Of a stretch of 64,000 nucleotides of DNA, positions 11,048 to 23,180 are shown piece after piece; positions within the stretch are counted from its first letter, which is position 1, and every line of letters begins with the position of its first letter. Origin of the DNA: Ctena decussata (Eukaryota > Mollusca > Bivalvia > Lucinida > Lucinidae). The stretch is taken from the NCBI GenBank assembly GCA_963989385.1, contig OZ022500.1:15266460-15330459 (forward strand). The letters are read 5' to 3'. A program made the translations under genes and the position numbers. The notes beneath the pieces are model-generated. The model saw nothing but the letters and a program-made list of their open reading frames with translations, did not search any database and was not told the origin of the DNA.

Positions 11048-11952
11048 CCGACTGCTACGAGGCGCCGTTTGGCATATCGTCTATTGCCTGTTTTTATGTC
11101 AAAAACAAAAAATCGAACTCATGATATCAAAAACATTGGCAAGACTAAAATGGCACCCTAAGATACCGTTGGGCTGTTTAGTGTCTAAAATGCACTTTAA
11201 CTATCTTTGTCTATCTATTGCATATTTTTTCTGTATGCTTATATTTGATTATCAAGAAATCATTTTTTTTCGCTGTTAAAAAAAAGGGAAAAAAAGAGAA
11301 TTAGAGAATTTTTGATATAGAAAAATTGACATTTTGCTATAAAAATCGATCTTTTTTCATTTCCAGGTTGAATACTCGATATTAAGAACACATCTTTTCA
11401 TAAAGGAAAAAGAAAGAAAAAAAAGACTGATTTTATTTATAATTTCAAGAAATCGATTTTCTACATCATGTTTCTGTATCTAGATATCAAAAATTGATGT
11501 TTCGATGTCAAATTTTCTTAAATGTTTTAGTTCAAAAATTGATTTTTTATTTATTTTTGTATATAAAAATAGACAATAAATAGTACAAGGGGATCTCATA
11601 CAGTGCAGATAAAAAGTGCTAGCGCAGTAATAACATATGTTTGCTCATAAGGTAACGCCCTGAGTAAGGACATGTCAGCTATTTCAGCCAGGGCAAATCG
11701 TCTGGAGAATAATTTTTCGGGCCAGGGAAAAGTCACGAAATTTTTGAAAGGATGTGTGAAGTCAGGGAAAAGTCCGGGAATTAGAAAATCAACGCCTTCA
11801 GAAAACAAACTTATTTTGCCAAAGGAAAACTACTAACTTCAGGAAAGATAATCCATGCACAGAATTATTCCCCTTTTGGTGCTGTTCTTACAAGAAAGAG
11901 TTTGCACCATTTGGGAGCGAAATCTTTGATTTCAGAATAAGTCCCACTTATC
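11048..11952 (+). other. 3' flank of METTL24-like gene, AT-rich
   Basis: AT-rich sequence with repeated ATCGATTTT/AAAATCGAT-like pieces. AATAAA at 11575-11580 is the most plausible poly(A) signal. No other gene is recognised. Confidence 0.45.
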
Positions 11953-12939
11953 TATACTCGAGGACTTTAAAAACGCCTCACCTGAAAGAAATTGAAATGC
12001 TGCATTTATTCTATTATCAGCTAAAATAAAACTAATGATAAATGAAATTGCATACATATATCAAATGCATGAGATAATTTTCAGTACAATCTTAGAATTT
12101 AAAATATTTAAATACACGCAACAAAGATAAAAGGATGTTTTAAAACGTGGGATTTTCACCAAACGGTTATAATGTACCGTCCGAATGCTTATCGGAGTAT
12201 AGCGTGGTTCCCGTCTTCCGCTAAATTCAACAATTGCTGGATTGAAGCGAGGTAAACAAACGCTCGCAGAATGCAAAAACGGCATTTTAAACATGGCACG
12301 AAACTTCCAAACCGACAGAAAAAATTTTACTCAAACAGTATTTTACGGCTCACAGCGGTCTAGTCTAGAACCGCGTGTAGTTAAAATGTGAAACTTAAGA
12401 GTCCGTTAAGAGTGGAATCAATGACGTTGACGTCATTTACTGCGTGGATAAACAGACGTTCAGTGCCGATATCAAAACATCCATTGATGTTGGCGGATGC
12501 TTAGAAAGTAAATTTGTAAGATGTTTGTATCGAATACTGTTTATGTAACATGTAAAACGTCAAATTACGTTATTTTCCAGAAAATCACTTTTTTGAGATC
12601 CCATTTTGTGTGTTCCAGTTTTCAGTTTAAGCCGTCTGACAGCAAATGAAGTCATGACGACTTAATTTTGTGTTTCCGCTATAGGATATCTTTCATGGAA
12701 AATCTGAGATCGACTTCAAGGGCTATAACACAAGGAAGTTTTAAATAAAATTAAGGGGCAGTGACGTTGACCAGTTAAGTGCAAATGTCGTCACACATGA
12801 CATAAATTCCTGCGATGTCTTTAATTTGATTAGTTTTACAATTTCTAATAAAGCCTAGTCATATTAAGTAACTTGAATTGTGAAATTACTGAAATACATT
12901 ACATTTTTGGGTGAGGCGTTTTTAAAGTCCTCGAGTATA
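11953..12939. mobile_element. 987-bp element with 30-bp terminal inverted repeats
   Basis: TATACTCGAGGACTTTAAAA starts at 11953, and the full 30-base arm (to the GCCTCACC end) is complementary to 12910-12939. No transposase frame is present. A lone copy of the same tip occurs at about 14814-14828. The terminal TATA makes a TA target duplication possible but not provable. Confidence 0.7.
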
Positions 12940-13440
12940 CATTTAGCAATGCTAAGTAAAAAGAATAATCAGATATTGGATATGTATGGAAAGGTATGAA
13001 AAATTAAAAAAGAATAGTTCAGGGAAAAATCAGGCGGCTAAAGTCAGAAAATTTGAAATGGAGGATGTGTGGCAACCAGGATTTTGTCCCAAAGGTTTTT
13101 TCTGATTTATGAACAAGGACCAAGTTGCCTAAAACACCGTTAGCTTTAGCTTGTCAATGAAAGGTTTGTTAAATCAGTTTAAATTTTGTTCTGCGGCGTC
13201 TGAACTGGTTCTGCACCGTTTGCAAATATCCTTAAAACTGGCTTCCGGTCAAAAAAGGGTCAGTAAATGTAAGTGGAAAGTGAAATATTCTTAATATTGG
13301 GACACCTAAAATAATTACCGTAATTGCCCTAGAAATAGAACACTTTGGTTTTACAGTGGAGAAATACGTCCGAAAGATGCTGCTGGAATGACAAATACTA
13401 TAGACCCTGATCTAGTCGTCCGATCTGCATCTGCACTGTT

Positions 13441-13985
13441 TATTGTCCCCCGCCTTTTCGAAGAAAAGCGGAGGGACATAGTTTTTGGCTTTCCGTCCAT
13501 CCGTCCATCCGTCTTTCCATCCCCCTAAAGTAGTAGGTACCTTGTGTGCGCAACTCCTCCAACAGTTTTATCCCGATGCCTTTGAAACTTCACAGGTGTT
13601 TTGATCATGGTCTGAAGATATGCATGTGGTTTGGATATAATCCTCACATTACTTTTTATTACTTTTTTCGCAAATTGAACTTAGCCATTTTTCATACATT
13701 TTTACTATCAAAATGAATAGATAGTGGGTACCTTGTGTGTGCAACTATTCCTACAGTTTTATGCTGATTCCTTTGAAACTTCACAGGTGTTTTGATCATG
13801 GTCTGAAGATATGCATGTGGTTTGGATATAATCCTCACATTATTTTTTTATTACTATTTCACATTTTTAACTTAGACGCTTTTCCAGCTCAAACACTAAG
13901 TGTATTTTTTAACTTAGACGCTTTTCCAGCTCAAACACTAAGAGTATATAAAGTGGAGACCTAGTTTCCAAGGCGGGGGACATAA
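13441..13985. repeat. CCCCGCC/GGCGGGG-bounded repeat with internal duplication
   Basis: Begins CCCCCGCCTTTTCGAAGAAA and ends AAGGCGGGGGACATAAATTC. Inside, a block of about 145 bases (GGTACCTTGTGTG to AATCCTCACATTA) is present twice, near 13536 and 13726, after a CCGTCCATCC run. It is non-coding. Confidence 0.6.
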
Positions 13986-14459
13986 ATTCGTTGAATTTGC
14001 TTGTTCATACCGTCTACCCCAATATTTTTAAGGTGTATTGGTACATCTTCAAGGTCTTCCGCCATTTTTTTGCAATTTTTGTGACTTCCTGTTTCATTCC
14101 CTGGATGACGTGGTGAAGTTTTACATGTCTAAAGTTGCCCTATCACCACTGTTATAAATGGTTTATTTGTTTTCTTTCTTCATCATTCATGTAGGTTGTT
14201 AGATCTAGTATTTATATAAATGCAGGAAGCCATACTTTTTATATATCAGATCCTTTACCATATGTGCATTTGTATAGCGACTCATTTATAGACCAATTAT
14301 TTCTAAGTTGGGGACATAATAAAATATGACACTGAATCATATTTAGTGTTTGTATTTGCCCTTTTCAGGTTATGGAGACGTTGTAAATAGGTACCGCCAA
14401 CAATTTGTCCATCACCTGAACGTGACGGAAACGTACTCAGCTAACACAGGTTCAACACA

Positions 14460-14787
14460 CAGATACCAGGTGTCAGTATAGTCATCCTGGTCCAAAATGA
14501 ACTCTTGCATATAATAACTTTTGCATTATAGAGCATTTTTTTTTACCTCAACCCTGTATTAAAACTTGTATTAACACTTCCATGGCTTCTGGACAAGGTT
14601 TAAAAAAATACCTTTTCTAGTACCAATGCTATCTTATAGCGTTGATGGTATATGTAAATAGTTTTTTTAAAACCTTGTCCAAAAGTGTTAATACAAGATT
14701 TTTATTAAGGGTTCTGCATTGCAAAAACATTATATGCAAGAGATCATTTTGGACCAGAATGACTATACTGATACCAGGTATCTGTGG
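14460..14787. mobile_element. Long inverted-repeat MITE, 328 bp
   Basis: CAGATACCAGGTGTCAGTAT at the left is complementary to the right end at 14768-14787, and complementarity continues through GTCCAAAATGA, GCAAGAG and the TTAATACAAG/CTTGTATTAA blocks toward the centre. It is non-coding. Confidence 0.7.
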
Positions 14788-16342
14788 CTCAACGCGTGTC
14801 CGTTATGCGTGAATACTCGAGGACTTCCATATGAGCCTTTGCTGTTAAAAACGGCTTGAGGACGGAAATTAAACTCTTAAAATATGTTTCTCACAGTTAA
14901 AGGCTTCTCCCTCCAGGAAAGTAAACAGGAAGTCACGAAAGTTGTTCCCCTTCGTAAAAATGGCGGACAAAACATGGAGGTGTATCCATATACTATAACT
15001 GCCCTGCACGCACACGACTTTGAATCAACATTATTGCATAAAAAGCAGTGCCGAGAGGTATTAACAGCCTTGCATCAACAGGCGAAAAGCCCTGCTTCAA
15101 CAATGGTTTTCACGCGCTGTTGAAACACGATGACAGAACTTTCGTTATGCTTGTGCCGGGCCACTAAAAACCATGCACCTTTGTCTCTCCCGTTTCGGTC
15201 AAATTACAAAAATTGGTGGTGCGCCTCTCCCTCTTCTGTTAATTAACAATATAATTGGTCGCAAGCTACCTTTGCATTCTTGTGACGTCATCATACTTTG
15301 TACTCTTATTACGTCATAAAGTACTGACACGGATTTCAAAGCCATGTTGTCTTCATTCTCACGATGCCAAATGGAGAGTAAATAAGTGTTAAAGAAAACG
15401 TGCATCCTAAGCTTTCAGCAATCAAGAACTGCAGGATGGTGCATGAATGGGCCAGGCATGTTCTGTGTGGAAATTTTTGCTTTGATCAAGGTATCTGCTT
15501 TTTGTTGATGAATTTGCAACGACCATCTTGGACTCTTTCCATAAATACTGAGGTTTAATAGGATGATGGCAGCCATTTTGAACAGCTTGATGTTCTCGGG
15601 CCAGGAAGACGGATATTAAAAAAACAGATGCATCGGCGCGTCGGATGTGAAACAAAATATAGTGCCGTATTTTTACAAATCTTAAAGAATATTTCGTTGA
15701 ATTTATGCAATAACAGCGATCAAACATTTTTAGCTCACCTGAGCCGAAGGCTCAGAGGTGAGCTTATAGGATGGGAGTCGAGCCGTCGTCCGTCCGTGCG
15801 TCCGTCAACACTTTCAAACATGAATATCTCAGAAACCAGTGGGCCGATTGCAATCAAATTTTATCTGAAGCATCATTGGGGTGGGGGAAAGGCTGCATTA
15901 GGTTTAGGTGCCGATCAGCTCAGAACTCTGGTTTCCATGGCAACAGATAGCCCCCATAGGGTTATAATGGGGAAAACGGCGTCATCACGTTTTCTCGACT
16001 GTTTTTGATTAGATCCTTATCATACTTGCAGGTAATGATGACATACACAAGAGCTTGGATGAGTTTGAAATTTGGCCGGATTCGAGCACAGACTACGGAG
16101 TTAGCTGCCCTTGAGCGTTTGAAAAAAATCCCATAGGGTTATAATGGGGAAAATGGCGTCATCACGTTTTCTCAACTGTTTTTGCTTAGATCCTTATCAT
16201 ACTTGCAGGTAATGATGACATACATAAGAGCTTGGATGAGTTCGAAATTTGGCCGGATTCGAGCACAGACTACGGAGTTAGCTGCCCTTGAGCGTTTGAA
16301 AAAAATCCCATAGTGTTATAATGGAGAAAACAACGTCATCGC

Positions 16343-17480
16343 ATATTTTTAGAAAAACTTTGTCATCGCTCTGTTGCCTACATTTCTCAACGGATTTTAA
16401 AATAACTTCACACAAATGTAGGGCATGACAATATCTCGAGCATGTTCGACTTTCAGGATGCTGCGCCCAAGGTCAAGGTCACTGTGGCTATTTTTAGAAA
16501 AACTTTGTCAGCGCTCTAGCACCTACATTTCTCAGCAGATTTTAAAATAACTTCACACAAATGTAGGGCATGACAATATCTCGAGCAAGTTTGACTTTCA
16601 GGATGCTGCGCCCAAGGTCAAGGTCACTGTGGCTATTTTTAGAAAAACTTTGTCAGCGCTCTAGCACCTACATTTCTCAATGGATTTTAAAATAACTTCA
16701 CACAAATGTAGGGCATGACAATATCTCGAGCAAGTTCGACTTTCAGGATGCTGTGCCCAAGGTCAAGGTCACTGTTGCTATTTTTAGAAAAACTTTGTCA
16801 TCGCCCTAGCACCTTCATTTCTCCATGGATTTTAAAATAACTTGACACAAATGTAGGGTATGACAATATCTCAACCAAGTTCGACTTCCAGGGTGCTGCA
16901 CCCAAGGTCAAGGTCACTGTGGCTATTTTTAGAAAAACTTTGTCAGCGCTCTAGCACCTACATTTCTCAATGGATTTTAAAATAACTTCACACAAATGTA
17001 GGGCATGACAATATCTCGAGCAAGTTCGACTTTCAGGGTGCTGTGCCCAAGGTCAAGGTCACTGTGGCTATTTTTAGAAAAACTTTGTCATCGCCCTAGC
17101 ACCTTCATTTCTCCATGGATTTTGATTGGTTGGTTGGTTGATTTGATGCTTAACGTCCACGGTAAACAACTAAGGTCATGTCGGGACGGTCAGTTAACCT
17201 AACCACACTATTCCTGGGCAGGCTTAGACCTCCTAAGCGGTTAACCAGTACTAAGTGCACATACTGGATTTTGAAATAATTTGACACAAATGTAAGGTAT
17301 GACAATATCTCAAGCAAGTTCGACTTCCAGGGTGCTGCACCCAAGGTCAAGGTCACTGTGGCTATTTTTAGAAAAACTTTGTCATCACTTTAGCACCTAC
17401 ATTTCTCAACGGATTCTAAAATAATTTCACACAAATTAGGGCATGACAATATCTCGAGCAAGTTTGACTTTCAGGGTGCT
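16343..17480. repeat. 145-bp tandem repeat block
   Basis: CTATTTTTAGAAAAACTTTG recurs with exact 145-bp steps at 16488, 16633, 16778, 16923 and 17068. The next occurrence is at 17362, after a 149-bp insertion. Units differ by a few substitutions. Confidence 0.9.
17125..17265 (-). mobile_element. 5'-truncated SINE inside the 145-bp array
   Basis: GGATTTTG flanks the insert at 17117-17124 and 17266-17273, and removing 149 bases restores the 145-bp period exactly. The insert matches the 3' part of the SINE at 47436-47709, with a tail of CCAA repeats in its own orientation. Confidence 0.9.
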
Positions 17481-18407
17481 GCAATCAAGGTTTTTGTTTA
17501 GATCCTTATCATACTTGCAGGTAATGATGACATACATAAGAGCTTGGATGAGTTCGAAATTTGCCCGGATTCGAGCACAGACTACGGAGTTAGCTGCCCT
17601 TGAGCATTTGAAAAAAATCCCATAGTGTTATAATGGAGAAAACAACGTCATCACATTTTCATTTTTCATCGGATCCTCTTCATACTTGCAGGTGATGAGG
17701 ATATGCATAAAAGCTTGGATTAGTTAGCATTTCGGCTAGATCTCTTTACTGACTATGGAGTACCTGCCCTGAGCATCCAAAAAATCAATGTCACCTCTTG
17801 GTTTCTACTGATCCGATCCTTTTCAAACTTGCAGGTAATGAGGAAATGCATAATATCTTAAACAAGTTCAAATTTTGGCCAGATCAGGCCAACCACTACC
17901 AGTGTCTATTCTAGGATTGAAAAAATAGGGGGGATTTTCGACAGAGAAAAGGTATCACTCTAAAATTTGGCTTAAACTACATAAAAACAATTGTACCTGG
18001 TATTTTAGCTATAATTTAGTATCAATGAGTACACACAATGCTTTTAGATATCATTGAAATCTATTTTCATGAATAAAATAAAGAAAATAATTCCCCCCTT
18101 CTGCTAAGAATAAGGGGGGAATTGTCAGAAACGTGGGTGAATCCCCCCATCCCCCTCTCTAGAATAGACACTGCACTACGAAGTTAGCTGCCCTTGACAG
18201 CTCTGTCTATTGTGCTCTTGATCGGATACTTTTTAAACTTGCATATATTAAATGAGGGCATACATAATGTTTTGGATGAGTTTAATTTTCAGCCTGATTG
18301 GACCACTGACTGTGGAGTTAGCTGCCTTTGAGCATCTTAAATATCCCTATAGGTTTACAGTGTCTCTCAGGTGAGCAATTGTTGCCCTTTGGGCTACTTG
18401 TTTTCCA

Positions 18408-18516
18408 ATGCATTAACGTTTGCCAGGTCCCGAGGGAGATGTTGACAACCGATGCCTCTCGGCCTTCGGCCTCGGTTGTCAACATCTCCCTCGGGACCTG
18501 GCAAACGTTAATGCAT
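18408..18516. repeat. Perfect 45-bp-arm palindrome
   Basis: Arms 18408-18452 and 18472-18516 are exactly complementary around a 19-base GC-rich loop that itself contains GGCCTTCGGCC. It lies at the end of the 15731-18400 repeat. Confidence 0.95.
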
Positions 18517-18534
18517 GAAAATCCATGTTTGATC

Positions 18535-18610
18535 CCTATATTGAATCAGCGTTTGTTCAACGTCATGACATTGAATCAACGTTGATTTAATGTTGATTAA
18601 ACGTTGTGTG
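18535..18610. repeat. GTTGAATCAACG palindromic repeat
   Basis: Contains CATGACATTGAATCAACGTT and related self-complementary blocks, ending GTTGTGTGTCCG. Same family as 1060-1135. Confidence 0.6.
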
Positions 18611-19368
18611 TCCGATTGTGGTAGATTGATAGACCTTCATGCTTTTGCCAACCTTTTTAATAAAGAGAACTACAGGGGCGTAACTAGAGGCAATTTCATA
18701 ATACGCACAACCATAATTTATTCAGTACTTCTTGAAGGGAAAGCTAGTATTTCGAGAGGGGTCCAAATCACGAGCTGCCGCTGCTGTCCCCAACAGCAGC
18801 TGCTGATCTCCTAACAGCAGCTGCTACTGCGACAATAGCTGCTGCTGAGGATTTCTCTGTAAATTATAGTTTTTGACTAAAATTCATGCAGGAAAGTATG
18901 TGTGAAACCGTCATACTCTAATATATTGCAAATTCTACCTAATGAACGATTGCTACATGCCTGGATTTGAAAAAAAAATGCCAATCTATTGATATTTGAG
19001 AGTGCAGCTGCATGTATAGAAAGTGTGAGACATTAGCAGTTCTCGTTCATTTTACAAGTATTCGCTTTTTAAAAATAATGCCAACGCTCATTGGGCATAC
19101 CGTTTAAAAGACAAATTTATGTGTAGGGAAATAGTTTTTTGTGTGTTTTTAATCAGCTAAGTGCTTGGGTGAAGCATTAATGCTAAACAATATCTTGCAA
19201 TGATTTATGGTATTTATACACAAGAAAATACTGAAAAAAATACGGAGAGTCAAACGTCATGTAACATTTTCAGTAGTGTTGTCATTGGGTTTTTGCAAAT
19301 TTCAAACTGTAAATTCTTCAGTGAAAAGGGTTTATCCTACCATCGGTTGTCTCCTCACAGCAGGCACA

Positions 19369-19455
19369 CAGAGTTGAATCAACACTGACTCAACGTTGAT
19401 TCCACGTCGTGACATTGAATCAAGGTTGTGTCAATGTTGATTTAACGCGAGGTGC
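19369..19455. repeat. GTTGAATCAACG palindromic repeat, diverged
   Basis: GTTGAATCAACACTGACTCA and a following inverted block mark another degenerate copy of this family. Confidence 0.5.
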
Positions 19456-19685
19456 CCAGCTAACGCTTTTCTGTCCAGTCGGAACGTATAGGGAAGCTAA
19501 ATGCAGCGAGTTGGATTCACGGCATATATTTCATTTATTTTTTTTCTTTCTTTTTGTGATAAATACACGTAACACAGACCAAGGATTGATTCGGAGACAA
19601 GTCTTAGAATGTTCGAATGGGTCATCTGCTTAAGAAATGACATTTTCAGGTTATATTTTTTATTCTTTTCTCACTTTTTTCTCAG

Positions 19686-19922
19686 AAAAGACCTGCGATT
19701 TTACGATCTGTTCAACAGGCTTCAGTCATACATGTACATGTATCCGGTCGATGGGAGGGTGATGATGATAGGTTGTGGGCTATGGAACCCCGTTTACGAT
19801 TAAAAAAGACTTGTTTTTGCGAGAACTTGGACGTTGAAACTATGTCGCCTGATCATGTCCAACTGGCCAGAGCTCACAGTTGTAAGAGTTTGATTTTGAG
19901 AGAGTCTTTATTTAAAGATTGA
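19686..19922 (+). CDS. Possible orphan terminal exon, function unknown
   Basis: A pyrimidine-rich tract ending TTTTTTCTCAG precedes 79 open codons ending in TGA. The frame contains a GDDDRLW stretch and a charged C-terminal half ending LILRESLFKD. I do not recognise a family. An overlapping frame would encode RVMMIGCG, like a methyltransferase motif I, but it stops six residues later. No partner exon was found upstream, so this may be a chance frame. Confidence 0.25.
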   Translation, partial: KRPAILRSVQQASVIHVHVSGRWEGDDDRLWAMEPRLRLKKTCFCENLDVETMSPDHVQLARAHSCKSLILRESLFKD

Positions 19923-20059
19923 CAATTATAAGCAATTCCAGCAATGCACCATGTCAACTAGACTATGAAGCTTGCTTAAGGGTTCTTGAGGTATATGATA
20001 ATATATTCCGCAACACCTTTTGTCCATCCGCCAGTCTATGCGTCCGTCTGTCACCAGCG

Positions 20060-20480
20060 GATTTCCTATATCTTACGTAAGTAATATAAGATAGATATCA
20101 CCGAAATTCTATGGGGTGCCGGTTAACTATTCATTATCGTTTTATGATATCGATAAGTGAAAAAGTGCTATCCACTATACAAATAAGCGACATCCATAAT
20201 TATTCATGAATATCCGTGATTCGACTTATAGATGTACAGTATTCGAAGTATGAATATCAACTAGTCTAACTACTTTATGGATATCACCGATTCCATTCAT
20301 GAGTATCCATAAATCGATTTATAGATATCAACAAATTTGCCCATTTATGGATATCACTAAGTCAAATTATTGATGTCAATAAATCGAAATTGTGATATTT
20401 ATAATTCGAATTAGTGCTATCCATTTCTCATTTAGATTATTGGATATCCACACTTTGGATTGTTGATATCCATAATTTGT
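20060..20480. repeat. GATATC-rich degenerate short tandem repeat
   Basis: GATATC or close variants recur about every 20 bases, alternating with AATTCGA/TCGAATT steps. The same pattern occurs at 32240-33180. Confidence 0.7.
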
Positions 20481-20760
20481 GGACTGCCTGCTGTTGAAGT
20501 TAGGTAGTGATAGTGGTATCTGCTGCTACTACTGTAATGATATCTGTATTTGCCATCTATTGGTGGACTGCTTGCTGTTAAAGATAGGTAATGCGAGTGA
20601 CAGCTGTTGATACTGCTGGAGTGATATCTGTATCTGCCATCTGTTGGTGGACGGCCTGCTGTTAGAGATAGGTAGAGAAAGTGACATCTGTTAATACTGC
20701 TGTAATGATATCTGTATCTGCCATCTGTGGGTGGACGGCCTGCTGTTAAAATATAGGTAA
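20480..20760. repeat. Diverged copies of the 85-bp satellite
   Basis: Three degenerate units carry GGACTGC-TGCTGTT-AAG-TAGGTA and ATATCTGTATCTGCCATCTG, matching the satellite at 23180-24480. Confidence 0.75.
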
Positions 20761-20869
20761 TTAGAGTGACTTTAGTTTTATTGCTGAAATGATATCTTTA
20801 TCTGGTGGTGGTAATGATAACAGGGGCTGCTACTGGAACAACACTTACCGTTGATAGTGCTACTGACCA

Positions 20870-23180
20870 CCATCAGCAGCTGCCAAAGAACCATCAGCAG
20901 CTGTTGCTTTCATCAAATGATGCAGCAAAAACTATTCTTACTACTTATAGTAGCCGATGATGCCCCTCTGTTCTTCCATATCGTCAGATGATGCGGTAAC
21001 TTATGATAACAGCAGGAGCTGCTAATGCCACCACCATCAGCAGCTGCCAAACCACCATCAGCAGCTGCAAAACCACCATCAGCAGCTGATGCTTTTATCA
21101 GACGCAGCTGCCATACCGCCATCAGCAACTGATGCTTTCCTCAAAAGCAGCATCAAACGTTTTTCCTACTACTAATGGCAGCAGCTTATGTCCTATTTGT
21201 TCTCCGATATCGGCAGATGATGGTGTCATTAACAGTAAGAGCAAAGCTGCTTATGTCACCACCGTCAGCAGCTGCAAAACCACCATCAGCAGCTGCAAAA
21301 CAACCATCAGCAGCTGTTGCTTTTATCAGACACAGCTGCAGCAGCTGCTGCCATGCCGCCATCAGCAGCTGATGCTTTCCTCCAAGGCAGCATCAAAAGT
21401 TTTTCGTACTACTGATGGCAGCAGCTTATGTCCTTTTTGTTCTCCGATATCAGCAGATGATGGTGTCATTAAAAGTAACAGCAGCAGCTGCCAAAGAGCC
21501 ACCTTCATCAGCTCCTGTCACACCTTCATCAGCAGCTGCTTAACCAACATCAGCAGCTGATGCTTTTATCAGACGCAGTTGTAGCAGCAGCTGCCATACC
21601 GCCATCAGCAGCTGATGCTGATTAACAGTAACATCAGAAGCTGCTTATTATACCACTGATAATAACAGCAGCACCTGCTAATGCCACCAGCATCAGCAGC
21701 TGCCAAACTACCATCTGCAGCTGCTCAACCACCATCAGCAGCTGATGCATTTTTCAAAAGCTGCTGCAGCAGCAGCTGCCATACCGCCATCAGTAGGTGA
21801 TGCTTTCCTCAAAGCAGCATCAAAAGTTTTTCCTACTACTGATGTCAGCAGCTTATGATCTTTTTGTTCTCAGATATCGGCAGATGATGGTGACATTTAC
21901 AGTAACATCAGCAGCTGCTTACGTTACCACTATCAGCAGCTGCCAAAGAACCATAAGCAGCTGTTGCTTTCATCAAACGATGCAGCAAAAACTATTTTTA
22001 CTACTTATAGTAGCCGATGATGCCCCTCTGTTCTTCCATATCGGCAGATGTTGTAGTCACTGATGATAACAGCAGCAGTTGCTTATGCCACCACCATCAG
22101 CAGCTGCCAAACCACCATCAGCAGCTGATGTTTTTATCAAACGCAGCTGCAGAAGCTATTCTAACTACTAATAGCAGCAGTTGATGCCCCTCTGTTCTTT
22201 CATATCGGCAGATGATATGGTCACTGATGATAACAGCAGCAGCTGCTTATGCCACCAACATCAGCAGCTGCCAAACCACCATCAGCAGCTGATGATTTCA
22301 TCAAAAGCAGCAGAAAAAACGATTCTTACTCATGATGGCAGCAGGTGATGTCCCTCTGTTCTCTGATTACGGCAGATGATGTTGTCAATAAAACTATCAT
22401 CAGCAGTTGCTTTGTACAACAATATCAGCAGCTGCCAAACCATCAACAGCAGCTGATGTTTCCATCAGCAGAAGCGGCAAAAGATATTCTAACTTCTAAT
22501 GGCAGCAGCTGCTGTCCCTCTGTTCTTCGACATCGGCAGACGATGTGGTCACTTATATTAACATCAGCAGCTGCTTATGACACAACCATCAGCAGCTGCC
22601 AAACCACCAACAGCAGCTGATGCTTTCATCATAAGCAGCATCAAAAGACTTTTATTACTACTGATGGCAGCAGCTTATGTCCCTTTGTTCTCCGATATCG
22701 GCAGATGATGGTGTAATTAACAGTAACATCAGCAGCTGCTTATGTTACCGCCATCATCAGCTGCCAAAGAACCATCAGCAGCTGATGCTTTCGTCAAAAG
22801 ATGCAGCAAAAGCTATTTTCACTTCTAATAGGTAGCAAGTGTCCTTTTGTTCTTTCATATCGGCAAATGATGTTGTCGCAAATATTAACTTCAGCAGCTG
22901 CTTATCACATCACCACCATATCACCACCAACAGCTGCCAAACCACCAACAGTAGCTGCTGATGTTTTCATAAAAAACGCAGCAAAAGCTATTCTTTCTCA
23001 TGATTGCAGCAGCTGATATCCCATTGTTCTCCAATATCGCCAAATGATGTTGTCATTAATACGAAAATGAGCACCTGCTTACGACACAACCATCAGCAAC
23101 TGCTAAACCACCATCAGCAGCTGATGCTTTATCAAACGCATCTGCAGAAGCTATTCTTACTACTAATAGCAGCAGCTGAG
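20870..23180. repeat. CAGCAGCTG-rich irregular tandem array
   Basis: Dozens of CAGCTG sites sit in ACCATCAGCAGCTGCCAAAC-like blocks, alternating with TCTCCGATATCGGCAGATGA and CTACTACTAATGGCAGCAGC spacers. Reading frames through it vary and are interrupted, so it is treated as satellite, not coding sequence. Confidence 0.85.

Larger units (their letters stand above)
15731..18400. repeat. Long GCTCACCTGAGC-type repeat with tandem interior
   Basis: Starts with AGCTCACCTGAGCCGAAGGC, then a GTCCGTCCGTGCGTCCGTC run, and ends with CAGGTGAGCAATTGTTGCCC. It includes two about 180-base direct repeats (from about 15955 and 16135) and the 145-bp tandem block. No protein-coding signal persists across it. 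Confidence 0.7.

Noticed and set aside
14369..14458. Possible exon after TTGCCCTTTTCAG with a YGDVVNRYRQQF frame
   Set aside because: Only about 30 codons are open before an inverted-repeat MITE begins. The donor is weak, and no partner exon or family similarity was found.
21132..21560. Open frame of 142 codons, Ser/Cys-rich
   Set aside because: It is produced by CAGCAGCTG satellite units; other frames are equally open and units later in the array break it.
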